A stretch of DNA of 64,000 nt from Candidatus Thiosymbion ectosymbiont of Catanema sp. Cochon2018 (GCA_011392765.1 WYCW01000001.1:434001-498000), one strand, 5' to 3'. Positions 1 through 11,799 are shown, counted from the first letter of the stretch. The notes: a model not told the origin generated them from the sequence alone. Made by a program: numbers and translations.

Positions 1-143
1 CTCTTGTTGGGCAGGAATCGCAAATCCTTTGAACCACGGATGGACACGGATGGACACGGATTGTGATCCGTGTTTATCCGTGTCTGCCTCCGTGGTTCTT
101 CGGTGCGGTTGGTCACGCCTCGTCGGTCTGAGGCGAAGCCTCG

Positions 144-1172
144 TTAGAATTGGAGCGACCACCCTTGCCGTTGCACCTGCGCTTCGGTATAGGACACACC
201 GTGCACCTTGATGCCGCTGGGATCGAGCAAACTGATGATGCCACCCTTGTTCGAGAGTTGTGCGTGCCTACCCGTCAGCCGGATGCGGACCGTATCGCCG
301 GGCTGAATGATAATGTCCGACAGAGGCTCGCGCTTCTTGTTCCTGTCCGCCAGGTTCCAGCCGGAGAGATCCACCTGTGCCGCGCTGACGTTGAGCAAGG
401 TCACAGTCTCGTGACCACGATCGGCATCGGGTGGGTTGATCAGGGCAGCGACGATGCGCATGGCCGAGCCGGTGGGGTCCGTAGCAGGGACGGGGTCCTC
501 CGGTCCAGGCCAGATGTCGCAGGGAGAAATCGCATCGCCGGTCCGATCGTCCGTATGCCAGCACTGAGACTGGAAGGCCAGGAACACACCTATCCACTGG
601 GCGACATCAGGAAAATGGATAAGCAATGCCCCATCCTGCCACACGCCGTTATCTTTGGCGAACTGCGGGGTATTACCCTGGTTCATGTGGATGTTGTGGA
701 TACCGTTCCCCGGTCTAAAGCCGAAGTAACGGTCCTTACTGTTTTCGGGTCCCCAACGCTCACCGAAGGCGTACACCAGAGCACTACTATCGCCTAGCGC
801 GCGCCGGATCAGGTGGTCGATCTTCTCATTCAAGTCGTTGTCGGGTCCGGGCACATCGTGCGGGAGCGGCACCATTTTTCCAGGATCGAACAGATTGCCG
901 CGGATATAGTCGAAGGCTTGTCCGCCGGGCTGTCGTAAGATGTCCGTGAAACCGTGGGGAAGATCTTCGAGCCCCTCGGTGATCGGATGCTGCAAACTTT
1001 CGTCGACGATGAACAAGAGCTCCGAGGGGGAGAGCTTCGATTTCACATTGATCGCGATGCGATAGTCGGTATCCTCATCGACGACATGTACTTGATAATG
1101 GGGTCGGCTACCGTTACCGAGCCGCCGATCGATTGGGCGTCCCTTCAAGACGCCGTAGTTGCTCAACGACAT
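144..1172 (-). CDS. DUF2278 family (YukJ-like) protein with lamin-tail-like C-terminus
   Basis: 342 aa ORF; N-term NYGVLKGRPIDRR, FGERWGPE..FGF.PGNGIHNIHMNQGN typical of DUF2278; C-term beta-rich GHETVTLLNVSAAQVDLSGWNLADR resembles a lamin-tail domain. Confidence 0.8.
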   Translation of the reverse strand: MSLSNYGVLKGRPIDRRLGNGSRPHYQVHVVDEDTDYRIAINVKSKLSPSELLFIVDESLQHPITEGLEDLPHGFTDILRQPGGQAFDYIRGNLFDPGKMVPLPHDVPGPDNDLNEKIDHLIRRALGDSSALVYAFGERWGPENSKDRYFGFRPGNGIHNIHMNQGNTPQFAKDNGVWQDGALLIHFPDVAQWIGVFLAFQSQCWHTDDRTGDAISPCDIWPGPEDPVPATDPTGSAMRIVAALINPPDADRGHETVTLLNVSAAQVDLSGWNLADRNKKREPLSDIIIQPGDTVRIRLTGRHAQLSNKGGIISLLDPSGIKVHGVSYTEAQVQRQGWSLQF

Positions 1173-1329
1173 GACTGATCTCCTGCAATTCGCCGGGGGG
1201 ATACTTTAACACTATAAATCTCGTAGTTGATTTGCGTCCATTTGCGTTGATTTGCGGCTAATTTTTCCGTGACGATCTTGCCCGCTCACCGTGCCTGCTC
1301 TCGGATCGGGCAACCACGGGGGGTTGCCC

Positions 1330-3160
<1,831 letters not shown>

Positions 3161-3359
3161 CCGCGGGACATCGGCCCCGCGGCAATAACTGTCGAAAAAG
3201 GCTTGACAAGTAGTTCGGTATTTAAGAAGATGCTGATGCACTGAAACACTGCACGGCATTTCAGTGCGCTCTTCCATCCTCCTTTGGTGGTAATCTTAAA
3301 GCGCGACGCACCTGTCGCGCTTTTTTTTTCGCCGCAAAATCGTTCGAACCGCGTTCGAT

Positions 3360-3630
3360 ATGTCGAACTATCGCAGAGCCTACAACGGCAACACTTGGTT
3401 TTTCACCGTAGTGACGGGACATCGCCGCCCCTTTCTGTGTGATGGAAGGTTGCGTGCCTTGTTGCGCCAGACCGTACGATCGGCCAAAGATCGCTGGCCG
3501 TTTCAAATCGACGCTTGGGTCCTGTTACCGGGGCACATGCATTGTATCCGGACCTTACCGAAAGGCGATGCCGATTTCTCCAAACGCTGGGGCTGAATAA
3601 AGAAGGAGTTCGGCAAACAGGCCCTGTCGT
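3360..3630 (+). pseudogene. truncated REP-associated tyrosine transposase (RAYT / IS200-like Y1) remnant
   Basis: YRRAYNGNTWFFTVVT..RRPFLCD..RFQIDAWVLLPGHMHCIRTLP(KGDADFSKRW) N-terminal RAYT block with HMH motif; in-frame TGA then IKKEFGKQ continues before the coding homology is cut by a hairpin repeat. Confidence 0.8.
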
Positions 3631-3654
3631 TGGTGGGCACAACCCACCCTACGA

Positions 3655-4523
3655 CTAGCGAGGCTCCGCCTCAGACCGACGAGCCATGAATTTTTTGTGC
3701 AGCGCACGAGTTTGTTATCCACAGATTACGCAGATTTTCACAGATTACTTTTGTTTTTAATCTGTGAGAATTTGCGTAATCTGCGGACAAAAAAAGCAAT
3801 GGGCACAGCGCACCCGAGTGTGAGTTTTTTGTGCAGTGCACAAACTTGACTCATTGGTAAAGATGCGGGTCTCTCAAGGGATCCTAGCGAGGCTTTGCCT
3901 CAGACCGACGAGGCGTGAATTCTTTTTAACCACAGAGGACACCGAGCACACAGAGATGGAAATGCGATCAGCCCAAGTAGAAGGCGGTTGATCGCTCAAT
4001 TTCAATGTCCGCCGTCCGGTCGAGGGTGTTAAACGCGATCGCGTCTGATTCTCTGTGTACTCTGTGTACTGTGTGTTCTCTGTGGTGAATAAAGAGAGGT
4101 CGCAACGACTCGTACCCTGCGCGTGAGGCTTCGCCTTGAGACTGGTAAGGCATGAATTTTTTGTGCCGTGCAAAAACTTGACTCATTTGGTAAAGATTCG
4201 GGTCCCTCAAGGATCCTAGCGAGGCTTCGCCTCAGACCGACGAGGCGTGATCATCGCTCTCTCGCGATCGAAAACGGAACCGTGATCGTGGTCGTGATCG
4301 TAGTCGTAATCGGAGACGTAAAGCAAAGCGGGCATGGAAAACCTGATGGCTACGGATTTCGACCCGGCACCTGGCCGGGACCTCTGGATGCCACGATCGG
4401 CGAAAGTATTCTGTCTCTCCTACGGCGGCTTCGATCACGATCACGATCACGACAACGAGAGAGGTTAGACGTTTGCGAAATTTGACTCATTTGCACAAAA
4501 TCTGGTCATTCAAGGAATCCTAG
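3655..4523. repeat. tandem array of three CTAG-bounded modular repeat elements with different hairpin cores
   Basis: CTAG at 3655, 3884, 4216, 4520; each unit starts CTAGCGAGGCTtcGCCTCAGACCGACGAGGC and ends TTGACTCATTtG..TCAAGGatCCTAG; cores are cagattacgcag, cacagaggacac and gatcgtgatcgt hairpins. Confidence 0.85.
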
Positions 4524-4624
4524 TGAGGCTCCACCTCAGACCGACGAGGCATGAGGCCCCAGAAGCCCCTCTCCCGTAAGGCCTCATCTCCTACGCCCAA
4601 CCAGCTGTTGGAGAGCCAGGGTAG

Positions 4625-4690
4625 GTCGGGATCGGGATCGGGATCGCAATCGGAATCTCGATTTCGATCCCGATCCCGATTTAGGCTTTT
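4625..4690. repeat. gatcgg hexamer-based imperfect palindrome
   Basis: ggtcgggatcgggatcgggatcgcaatcggaatctcgatttcgatcccgatcccgattt. Confidence 0.8.
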
Positions 4691-4935
4691 ACGACACCCT
4701 CCATCCAAAGCGGCGGCGGGCTTCGGGGTACGTGTCGGTACTGCGGTTACGCCAAGTCTCGCGGATTCCAGGAAATACCGGGGTTAAAATTGCCGCCGCA
4801 CTCCAAATCGGAGAATCGCCTTTTTTCGCTCCCGGAAATCGGATCGGACCCATTTCGAGTTTCGCGGAAAATGGCGATTCTCCGATATTCGCGTTGATTT
4901 GCGTTCATTTGCGGCAAAAAAGAATTTCCAAAAAA

Positions 4936-5085
4936 ACTACGAATCACGCGAATCCTCGCGAAAATTGTCATCCCGAACCGAAGGGAGGGACCTTTCGTCC
5001 CGAACCGAGGGGAGGGACCTTTCATCCCGAACCGAAAGGAGGGATTTTATTCGCGCTAATTCGCGCGATTCGTAGTTTCCTCTTC
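4936..5085. repeat. tacgaatcacgcgaat / cgcgcgattcgtag inverted repeat with tandem gggagggacctttc units
   Basis: aactacgaatcacgcgaatcctcgcgaaa..three 'tcccgaaccgaaggagggac' units..ttcgcgcgattcgtagtttcc. Confidence 0.75.
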
Positions 5086-5102
5086 AGGGCGGTTACGGAA
5101 TC

Positions 5103-6524
5103 ATGAATCTCGATCCGACACAGGCACTCCAATTCGCTGATTCCTTCTGGGAGGACCGGATCCTGCCGACTTTGCGGGATTACATCGAGATCCCCAATCA
5201 ATCCCCGCTCTTCGATGCGGATTGGGAACCTAAGGGTCACATGGACGATGCCGTAAAGCTGGTCGAGGCGTGGTGCGAAAGACACGCCCCGCGTAACGCC
5301 GAAGTAACCGTGCACACCTGTGCCGGGCGCACGCCGCTCTTGTCGGTCGAGATTCCAGGGCGTCTGCCCGGACAAGTACTGCTTTACGGCCATATGGATA
5401 AACAGCCGCCCGGCCCCGGGTGGAGAAAGGGTCTGGGGCCCTGGTCACCGGTGCGTGACGGCGATCTCTTATATGGCCGCGGTAGCGCGGATGACGGTTA
5501 TGCCGTCTTTGCCTGTATCGGGTCCATTGCCTTGTTGGAGGCGCAAGGCGTCCCTTTTCCGAGGTGTGTGCTGCTCATCGAATGCAGCGAGGAGAGCGGC
5601 AGCCCGGATCTGGCCTATTATCTGGATCGGCTGCGGGACCGGATCGGTATCCCGGAGCTGGTGGTGTGCCTGGATTCGGGCTGCGGAAACTATGAGCAGT
5701 TCTGGGTAACGACTTCCCTGCGGGGGCTCGTCGGCGGCAACCTGACGGTCGAAGTCTTGGAAAACGGGGTACATTCGGGAGACGCCTCCGGGGTGGTGCC
5801 GTCCAGCTTCCGAATCATCCGGGCCTTGCTGGATCGGATTGAGGACCGGGAGACAGGAGAGGTGGTGGAAGCGTTCCAGGTGCCGATTTCAGCGCAGGTA
5901 CTCGAGCAAATCGGGCGCGCCGCAGAGGCACTCGGGACGGATCACTTTCGGCGTTTCCCTGTGAGTGGAGATCTGTCGATGGTGGGGGCGAGCACCTTCG
6001 AGAATCTCGTCAACCGTACCTGGCGCCCCGCGTTGGAGATAATCGGTGCCGGCGATCTGCCGGCCCTGGATACGGCCGGGAATGTCCTGCGACCACGCAC
6101 GTCACTCAGACTCTCGCTACGCCTGCCGCCTACGCTCGACGCAACCCAGGCCGGCGCGACCCTGGCCCGGATTCTAGGGACCGACCCACCCTATCGGGCG
6201 ACGATACGCTACGAGGCGGAATGGGAAGCCAACGGTTGGCAGACCCCGCCGTTTTCGGGTTGGCTCGACGCCGCCGTGCAGGAGGTCTCGACCAGCTTTT
6301 TCGGGCGACCCGCGATTTATTTCGGTGAGGGCTTCTCGATTCCCTTCATGCCGGCGCTGGTGCGGGCCTTCCCGAATACCCAATTCGTGGTGACCGGCGT
6401 GCTCGGTCCGGATTCCAATGCGCATGGACCGAACGAGTTTCTCCACTTGGGTATGGCAAAGAAACTGACCGCTTGTGTCGGTGAGATCGTAAGCCGTGTA
6501 CAAAAAACCGATGGGCCGGTTTAA
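5103..6524 (+). CDS. M20 family metallopeptidase (dipeptidase)
   Basis: 473 aa; VLLYGHMDKQPPG, YGRGSADDGYAVFA, IECSEESGSPDL, SNAHGPNEFLHL motifs. Confidence 0.93.
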   Translation: MNLDPTQALQFADSFWEDRILPTLRDYIEIPNQSPLFDADWEPKGHMDDAVKLVEAWCERHAPRNAEVTVHTCAGRTPLLSVEIPGRLPGQVLLYGHMDKQPPGPGWRKGLGPWSPVRDGDLLYGRGSADDGYAVFACIGSIALLEAQGVPFPRCVLLIECSEESGSPDLAYYLDRLRDRIGIPELVVCLDSGCGNYEQFWVTTSLRGLVGGNLTVEVLENGVHSGDASGVVPSSFRIIRALLDRIEDRETGEVVEAFQVPISAQVLEQIGRAAEALGTDHFRRFPVSGDLSMVGASTFENLVNRTWRPALEIIGAGDLPALDTAGNVLRPRTSLRLSLRLPPTLDATQAGATLARILGTDPPYRATIRYEAEWEANGWQTPPFSGWLDAAVQEVSTSFFGRPAIYFGEGFSIPFMPALVRAFPNTQFVVTGVLGPDSNAHGPNEFLHLGMAKKLTACVGEIVSRVQKTDGPV

Positions 6525-6559
6525 TGAAAATGGTATTGGTATTTTCACTCTGCTGCATT

Positions 6560-6706
6560 AGGGGGTGTTCTCAATTAAGCCAAATCCATGTAGCGCAGGC
6601 GTCCCGCTTGCCGGAACGCGGGCGTTGCGCCCGCGGGTTGCAGGCGAGACGCCTGCGCTACGTTCTTCGTTTCTGCGATGACCCGGCTTAATTGAGAACA
6701 CCCCCT
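6560..6706. mobile_element. MITE-like element, ~147 bp, perfect ~22-bp terminal inverted repeats
   Basis: agggggtgttctcaattaagcc ... ggcttaattgagaacaccccct; flanked by TA/TAG; internal palindrome gtagcgcaggcgtcccgc..gcgagacgcctgcgctac. Confidence 0.8.
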
Positions 6707-6959
6707 AGGATTCCTTGAGGGACCGGAATATTTGCAAATGAGTCAAATTTCGCAAACGTCTAACCTCTCTCGTTGTCGTGATCGGGATCGGGATCGGGAT
6801 CGAAATCGAGATTCCGATTGCGATCCCGATACCGATTTCGATTTCGATTTCGACCTACCCAGGCCTTCCAACGGCTGGTTGGGCGGAGGAGATGGGGCCT
6901 TACGGGAGAGGGGCTTTCGGGGCATCACGCCTCGTCGGTCTGAGGCAAAGCCTCGCTAG
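6705..6959. repeat. CTAG-bounded modular repeat element, gatcgg-hexamer core
   Basis: ctaggattccttgagggacc..aaatgagtcaa..gatcgggatcgggatcgaaatcg..tcacgcctcgtcggtctgaggcaaagcctcgctag. Confidence 0.8.
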
Positions 6960-7034
6960 CTAATAGCACAGGATTGACACGGATAAATTTCAACAGATCT
7001 CTGCTCCTGACTCGGAGTTTTCGGGCCGGCAATC

Positions 7035-7985
7035 ATGAAACGAGCCTTGGCGCTGCTGCAGGCGACGGTTCTGCTCTTTCTCGCGGGTTATGCTCACCCC
7101 CAAGTCGCCTCCTTTCAACCGCCGACCGTCGGTGCGGCCACCCCGTGGACGCAGCAAGGATTTAAGGCCGATCCGAACGATTTTCGGTTTGCTATCGTCA
7201 GTGATCGGGCCGACAGTCCCCGACCCGGAGTTTTCGAGCAGGCAGTAGCGAAATTGAATCTGCTGCGACCGGAGTTCGTGATCTGCGTCGGCGATCTGAT
7301 CGAGGGATATACGACGGATCCCGAGGTACTGGACCGGCAATTCGACGAGATAGACGATATCCTCGGTGGCCTGGAAATGCGCTTTTTCCGAGTTGCGGGA
7401 AATCACGACATCACCAATTCCGTCATGTTGGAGGTGTATCGGGAACGTTACGGCTCACCCTATTACCATTTTCTCTACAAAGACGTATTGTTCCTGGTGG
7501 TATCCACGGAAGAGGTCGATAAACCGAGTCGTATCGACAAGGCCCAGGTTGCCTATATGCAAAACGCCCTCAGGGATCATCCGGACGTGCGCTGGACTTT
7601 CGTTTTTATGCACAATCCGCTGTTCGTCGACTGGAAAGGCAGGCCACCGCCACTCAGTGAGGGTTGGACGCAGATCGAAAACGCCCTGAAGGGACGCCCG
7701 CACACGGTCTTTGCCGGTCATCGGCACCAGTACGCGAAGTATGAGAAGCAGGGTCAAAGCTATATCCACCTGGCAACGACCGGGGGCGGCAGCCGGTTAA
7801 GAGGCACTGCCCACGGAGAGTTCGATCACATTGTCTGGGTCACGATGACGGGTACGGGACCCAGAATCGCGAACCTGATGCTGGACGGGATCTTCGATGA
7901 GAATGTAAGGCCGGCGAAACAAAGCAGGGAGCCGGGGCTGATCCGAACACTTCTCGATTCGCTCCGGTCGGTGATAGGGCGTTAG
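7035..7985 (+). CDS. metallophosphoesterase (secreted/anchored), paralog 1
   Basis: FAIVSDRADS, VCVGDLIEGYTTD, RVAGNHDI, FVFMHNPL, VFAGHRHQYAKYE; N-terminal hydrophobic signal. Confidence 0.88.
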   Translation: MKRALALLQATVLLFLAGYAHPQVASFQPPTVGAATPWTQQGFKADPNDFRFAIVSDRADSPRPGVFEQAVAKLNLLRPEFVICVGDLIEGYTTDPEVLDRQFDEIDDILGGLEMRFFRVAGNHDITNSVMLEVYRERYGSPYYHFLYKDVLFLVVSTEEVDKPSRIDKAQVAYMQNALRDHPDVRWTFVFMHNPLFVDWKGRPPPLSEGWTQIENALKGRPHTVFAGHRHQYAKYEKQGQSYIHLATTGGGSRLRGTAHGEFDHIVWVTMTGTGPRIANLMLDGIFDENVRPAKQSREPGLIRTLLDSLRSVIGR

Positions 7986-8148
7986 TACAGCAGTGCCGAA
8001 GTACCGATAACATCGGTTCGGGTTCTTCCATCGAGAATTCTTTTTGCCGCGAATGAACGCAAATCGGTCACAATCGGCTCGCTATCATCGACGGTTCCTG
8101 ATCCCGTTGCATTTATTTGCGTCCATTTGCGTTCATTTGCGGCTAACC

Positions 8149-8318
8149 CAATGCCATCAAGTTAGCTGTTGGCCATTTAGAGAAAACTACGAATCACGCG
8201 AATTTCCGCGAATAAGATCCCTCCCTTCGGTTCGGGATGACAATTTCGCGAGGATTCGCGTGATTCGTAGTTTCTTCTCTTACTTTGCCGACCGGTAACG
8301 CTTAACTTAATGGCAGTG
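8149..8318. mobile_element. non-autonomous element, CAATGCCATTAAGTTA TIR family, 10-bp TSD GCGGCTAACC
   Basis: gcggctaacc|caatgccatcaagttagc...ggtaacgcttaacttaatggcagtg|gcggctaacc. Confidence 0.85.
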
Positions 8319-8379
8319 GCGGCTAACCCTTCTATGAAACCCCTGCTCGCTCAATCCGAGCCCGAAGGCAAGAGCATCC

Positions 8380-10131
8380 ATGTCTGCCCCCAACAACGGA
8401 CTCTATCTGTTGATCGCGTTACCGGCGGTGCTGACGCCGGTCTATCGCATCCTCGTCAATGCCCGAATTCCCGTTCTCTTGTCAGAAACCTGGCTCGTAC
8501 TGGCGATGATGATTGTCATCGCGGTGCTTCTGGGGCTGGCCCTCCGTCTCTCCGGTCGGCGGCTACGACTGGTGCTGCTTGCGGTAATCCTGTTCATCCA
8601 CTTGGATTTGGCCGGCGCCTACACGGGTCTGTTCGAGACGATCGGCTTCGATGGCCGCATCCCGGTGAGAGCGCTGAAGGTCGTGGCCAAGGGGGGTACC
8701 TTCCTCCTGATTTTCGGCGCTCTATACGCGGGCCTGTGGGCTATACATCGGTATGCCGTGAGGGTGGCGGCGGCCTATTTCGTGGTGGTCGGCCTGGCGG
8801 TCGTCGTTACGGACCCGCTTCCCAAGCTGGCATCGAAACCTTATGCGATAACCGGGTTGCCTGCCGCCGGCGACACCGGCTCCGACCCGGCGCCGCCCCA
8901 TGTCATTCATCTGCTGTTCGATGCGCTGCTCGCCCCCGGCGCGATCGAACGCGGTATCGCGGGGGGAGATGCGGTTTACGAAGCGATTCGCCGCCTCGCC
9001 GAACGCTATGGGTTTCGTGTCTTCGAGCGCGCGTTCAGTCGACATCATCATACGAGTATTTCCATGCAAAATATGATGAATGCGGAATACGAAGAAAAGG
9101 GTGAGAAGCCATTCTTCAAGACCAGACACAACCTCGAAGCAAACGCCTATTTCGATGACTATGCGGCACGGGGATATGGGATCAGGGTATATCAGACCAG
9201 TCACGTGGATTTCTGCTCGAATGACAAGGTCTCGGTCTGCGTGCAGTTCGATTCGTACACCCCGGCCTGGTTGATCGACCGGGAGTTTTACGGGGATGAC
9301 AAGGCCCATGCCTTCCCCGCGGTAACGGCGCGGACCTTCGACCTCCTGGTCATCCTCCTGCGGGGGCATGGGGACAGCTACACGGGGCGCTTGCTCGCTC
9401 GTCTCACGCTCAAGCTGCTCCAGGTGCGGGCGCGGCTGGCCGGGTCCGAGAGCGACGCAAAAGGGGTGCCGCGCTCTCTATGGCCGGCACCACGGGCCGA
9501 CGTACTCGGCTTTCCCGATTGGTTCGACGTTTTTGTGCACGATGTGATGCGCAGCGACCGGGGGACCTTGTTGTTTGCCCATTTTCTGGTTCCGCATCAC
9601 CCGTACCTGTTGACAGATACCTGCGCGCTGACCGGGACGCGGGAGACCCTATACGGTAACCCAGGCAAAGAATACGGTATCGATCGTGACCGGACCGATG
9701 AAAGGCACAAAGAGAAGCTGATCGGCTACTATGCTCAGGCGCAGTGTGTCTTTCTGAAGCTCGAAGAATTGCTGGAAAGGATCAGCCGCTCGGAGCGGCA
9801 TCGGGATGCATTGGTTATCGTGCACGGAGACCACGGCCCACGGATCTTTGATAATATACGGATCAGCCAATTCGCGGAGAAGGATTTCGCCGATTACTAC
9901 GCCACATTCTTCGCGGTGCGTGCGCCTGATCGCATCGCGGCCGGGCATGATTGTGAATCGGCATCCCTACCGAACCTGTTCATTCGCTATGTAAAACACA
10001 TGCAGGGAGAGACCGGCACGGGGCGAGAGAACAATACCATCTTTGTCGAAGAGTGGTCGGCTCAGGGTGTCTCTCACATCGAGCGGGCCATGCCGGAGCT
10101 TACCTGCTTCCACGAAGAGCCACTTCAATGA
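8380..10131 (+). CDS. membrane-anchored sulfatase/alkaline-phosphatase-superfamily protein
   Basis: 583 aa; several N-terminal TM helices; HLLFDALLAPG, HHHTSISMQNMMN, LLFAHFLVPHHPY, ALVIVHGDHGPR. Confidence 0.75.
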   Translation: MSAPNNGLYLLIALPAVLTPVYRILVNARIPVLLSETWLVLAMMIVIAVLLGLALRLSGRRLRLVLLAVILFIHLDLAGAYTGLFETIGFDGRIPVRALKVVAKGGTFLLIFGALYAGLWAIHRYAVRVAAAYFVVVGLAVVVTDPLPKLASKPYAITGLPAAGDTGSDPAPPHVIHLLFDALLAPGAIERGIAGGDAVYEAIRRLAERYGFRVFERAFSRHHHTSISMQNMMNAEYEEKGEKPFFKTRHNLEANAYFDDYAARGYGIRVYQTSHVDFCSNDKVSVCVQFDSYTPAWLIDREFYGDDKAHAFPAVTARTFDLLVILLRGHGDSYTGRLLARLTLKLLQVRARLAGSESDAKGVPRSLWPAPRADVLGFPDWFDVFVHDVMRSDRGTLLFAHFLVPHHPYLLTDTCALTGTRETLYGNPGKEYGIDRDRTDERHKEKLIGYYAQAQCVFLKLEELLERISRSERHRDALVIVHGDHGPRIFDNIRISQFAEKDFADYYATFFAVRAPDRIAAGHDCESASLPNLFIRYVKHMQGETGTGRENNTIFVEEWSAQGVSHIERAMPELTCFHEEPLQ

Positions 10132-10162
10132 CGGATCGGGCGGCATGACCCCCATTGGAACC

Positions 10163-10403
10163 CAATGCCATTAAGTTAAGCCTCAAAGCCCCTCTCCCGG
10201 TGGGAGGGCGACGCAAAAATCCTTTCGAACCACAGAGGACACAGAGAACACGGAGAAAGGCACAAGCAATTCTCTGCGTTCTCTGTGTTCTCTGTGGTTA
10301 AACTTCACAGACTGGCAGCTGACGCCACCGTTTTTACGACACTCTCGGCGGGAGAGGGGTTGAGGAGAGGGCGGTGTCGGTGACGCTTAACTTAATGGCA
10401 TTG
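10163..10403. mobile_element. non-autonomous element, CAATGCCATTAAGTTA TIR family, 10-bp TSD CATTGGAACC
   Basis: cattggaacc|caatgccattaagttaag...gacgcttaacttaatggcattg|cattggaacc; core includes cacagaggacacagag hairpin. Confidence 0.88.
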
Positions 10404-10442
10404 CATTGGAACCACGAATAGACACGAATGAACACGAATAAA

Positions 10443-10541
10443 GGGCACTTTGAAAAATGCGATTTTCGTCTACGACTCACCCCAACAATCAATGGCTTAG
10501 AGTCGCTTGATTGGTGAAAATACCTATTTTTCAAGGTGCCT
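10443..10541. mobile_element. 99-bp MITE, GGGCAC..GTGCCC family, TSD TAAA
   Basis: taaa|gggcactttgaaaaat...atttttcaaggtgcct|taaa. Confidence 0.85.
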
Positions 10542-10609
10542 TAAATACAAAATCATTATTCGTGTTCATTCGTGTCTATTCGTGGTTCTCAAGAGTCGAG
10601 AGAGATACC

Positions 10610-11503
10610 ATGAATCGTACGAAACGAGCCTTGGTTCTGCTGCAGGCGACGGTCCTGCTCTTTCTCGCGGGCTATGCTCACCCCCAAGTCGCCTCCTTTC
10701 AACCGCCGATCACCCTCGGTGCGGCTACCCCCTGGACGGAGCAGGGATTCAAGGCCGACCCGGACGATTTTCAGTTCGCGATCGTCAGTGATCGGAACGG
10801 TGGTTCCCGGCCCGGAGTTTTCAAGCAGGCAGTGATGAAACTGAACCTGCTGCAGCCGGAGTTCGTGATCTGCGTCGGCGATCTGATCGAGGGATATACG
10901 ACGGACCCCGAGGTACTGGACCGGCAATTCGGCAAGATGGACGCTATCCTCGATAGCTTGGAAATGCGCTTTTTCCGGATTCCGGGAAATCACGACATCA
11001 CCAATCCCGTCATGTTGAAGATGTACCGGGAACGCTACGGCCTGCCCTACTACCATTTTCTCTACAAGGACGTATTGTTCCTGGTGGTATCTACGGAAGA
11101 GATCGGTGAGCCGGGTCGTATCAGTGAGGCTCAGGTTGCCTATATGCAAAAGGCCCTCGGAGATCATCCGGACGTGCGCTGGACCTTCGTCTTCATGCAC
11201 AACCCACTGTTCGTCGAGTGGAAAGGCGAAATACCGAGTAAGGGATGGGCGCAGATCGAAGACGCCCTCGTGGGGCGTCCGCACACGGTCTTTGCCGGTC
11301 ATTGGCACCAGTACGCGAAGTATGAGAAGCACGGTCAAAGCTACATCATCCTGGCAACAACCGGGGGCTTCAGCAAGTTGCGGGGTGCCGACTACGGCGA
11401 ATTCGATCACATTGTCTGGGTTACGATGACGGATACCGGCCCCAGAATTGCGAACCTGACCCTGGACGGGATCCTCGACGAGAATGTGAAGGTGGTGAAA
11501 TGA
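10610..11503 (+). CDS. metallophosphoesterase, paralog 2 (tandem duplicate of 7035-7985)
   Basis: near-identical motifs and signal peptide MNRTKRALVLLQATVLLFLAGYAHPQVASFQPP; start moved to internal Met because the 5' part of the supplied ORF is MITE/repeat DNA. Confidence 0.88.
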   Translation: MNRTKRALVLLQATVLLFLAGYAHPQVASFQPPITLGAATPWTEQGFKADPDDFQFAIVSDRNGGSRPGVFKQAVMKLNLLQPEFVICVGDLIEGYTTDPEVLDRQFGKMDAILDSLEMRFFRIPGNHDITNPVMLKMYRERYGLPYYHFLYKDVLFLVVSTEEIGEPGRISEAQVAYMQKALGDHPDVRWTFVFMHNPLFVEWKGEIPSKGWAQIEDALVGRPHTVFAGHWHQYAKYEKHGQSYIILATTGGFSKLRGADYGEFDHIVWVTMTDTGPRIANLTLDGILDENVKVVK

Positions 11504-11576
11504 ATCGCCCTTTCAGAGGCGGTATAAAAACCAGGAACGGATTGCGTAGGATATGGAAAGTCTGCGTGCTCGGAGA

Positions 11577-11786
11577 CAATGCCATTAAGTTAGCTGCTGG
11601 CCGCTTGTCGTAGGTTGGGCAAAGCCCGCCAGGGACGGTGGGCGTGCCCAACACCGGTGTTGGGCACGGGCCATCCCTGGCCCTTTGCCCAACCTACGAA
11701 TCATGCGAATCAATCCGCGAGGATTCGTGTGATTTGTGAGGTTTCCTCTCTTTTGCTGGCCGGTAACGCTTAACTTAATGGCATTG
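11577..11786. mobile_element. non-autonomous element, CAATGCCATTAAGTTA TIR family (TSD imperfect)
   Basis: caatgccattaagttagctgctggcc...ctggccggtaacgcttaacttaatggcattg; flanks tgctcggaga / ggctcgaact only partly match. Confidence 0.75.
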
Positions 11787-11799
11787 GGCTCGAACTAAT

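Noticed and set aside
150-797. + strand ORF of 215 aa opposite the DUF2278 gene, plus similar long antisense ORFs (1291-2541, 16347-17261, 22863-23621, 31491-32243)
   Set aside because: Mirror frames of strong minus-strand coding genes in GC-rich DNA; no recognisable motifs
4168-4485. ORFs rich in R/S or D/R (4168-4485, 4520-4708, 6732-6959, 61151-61480)
   Set aside because: Translations of gatcgg hexamer palindromes, not proteins
3655-4523. CRISPR array
   Set aside because: Units are >230 bp with palindromic cores and no constant short repeat with unique spacers; no cas genes in the window
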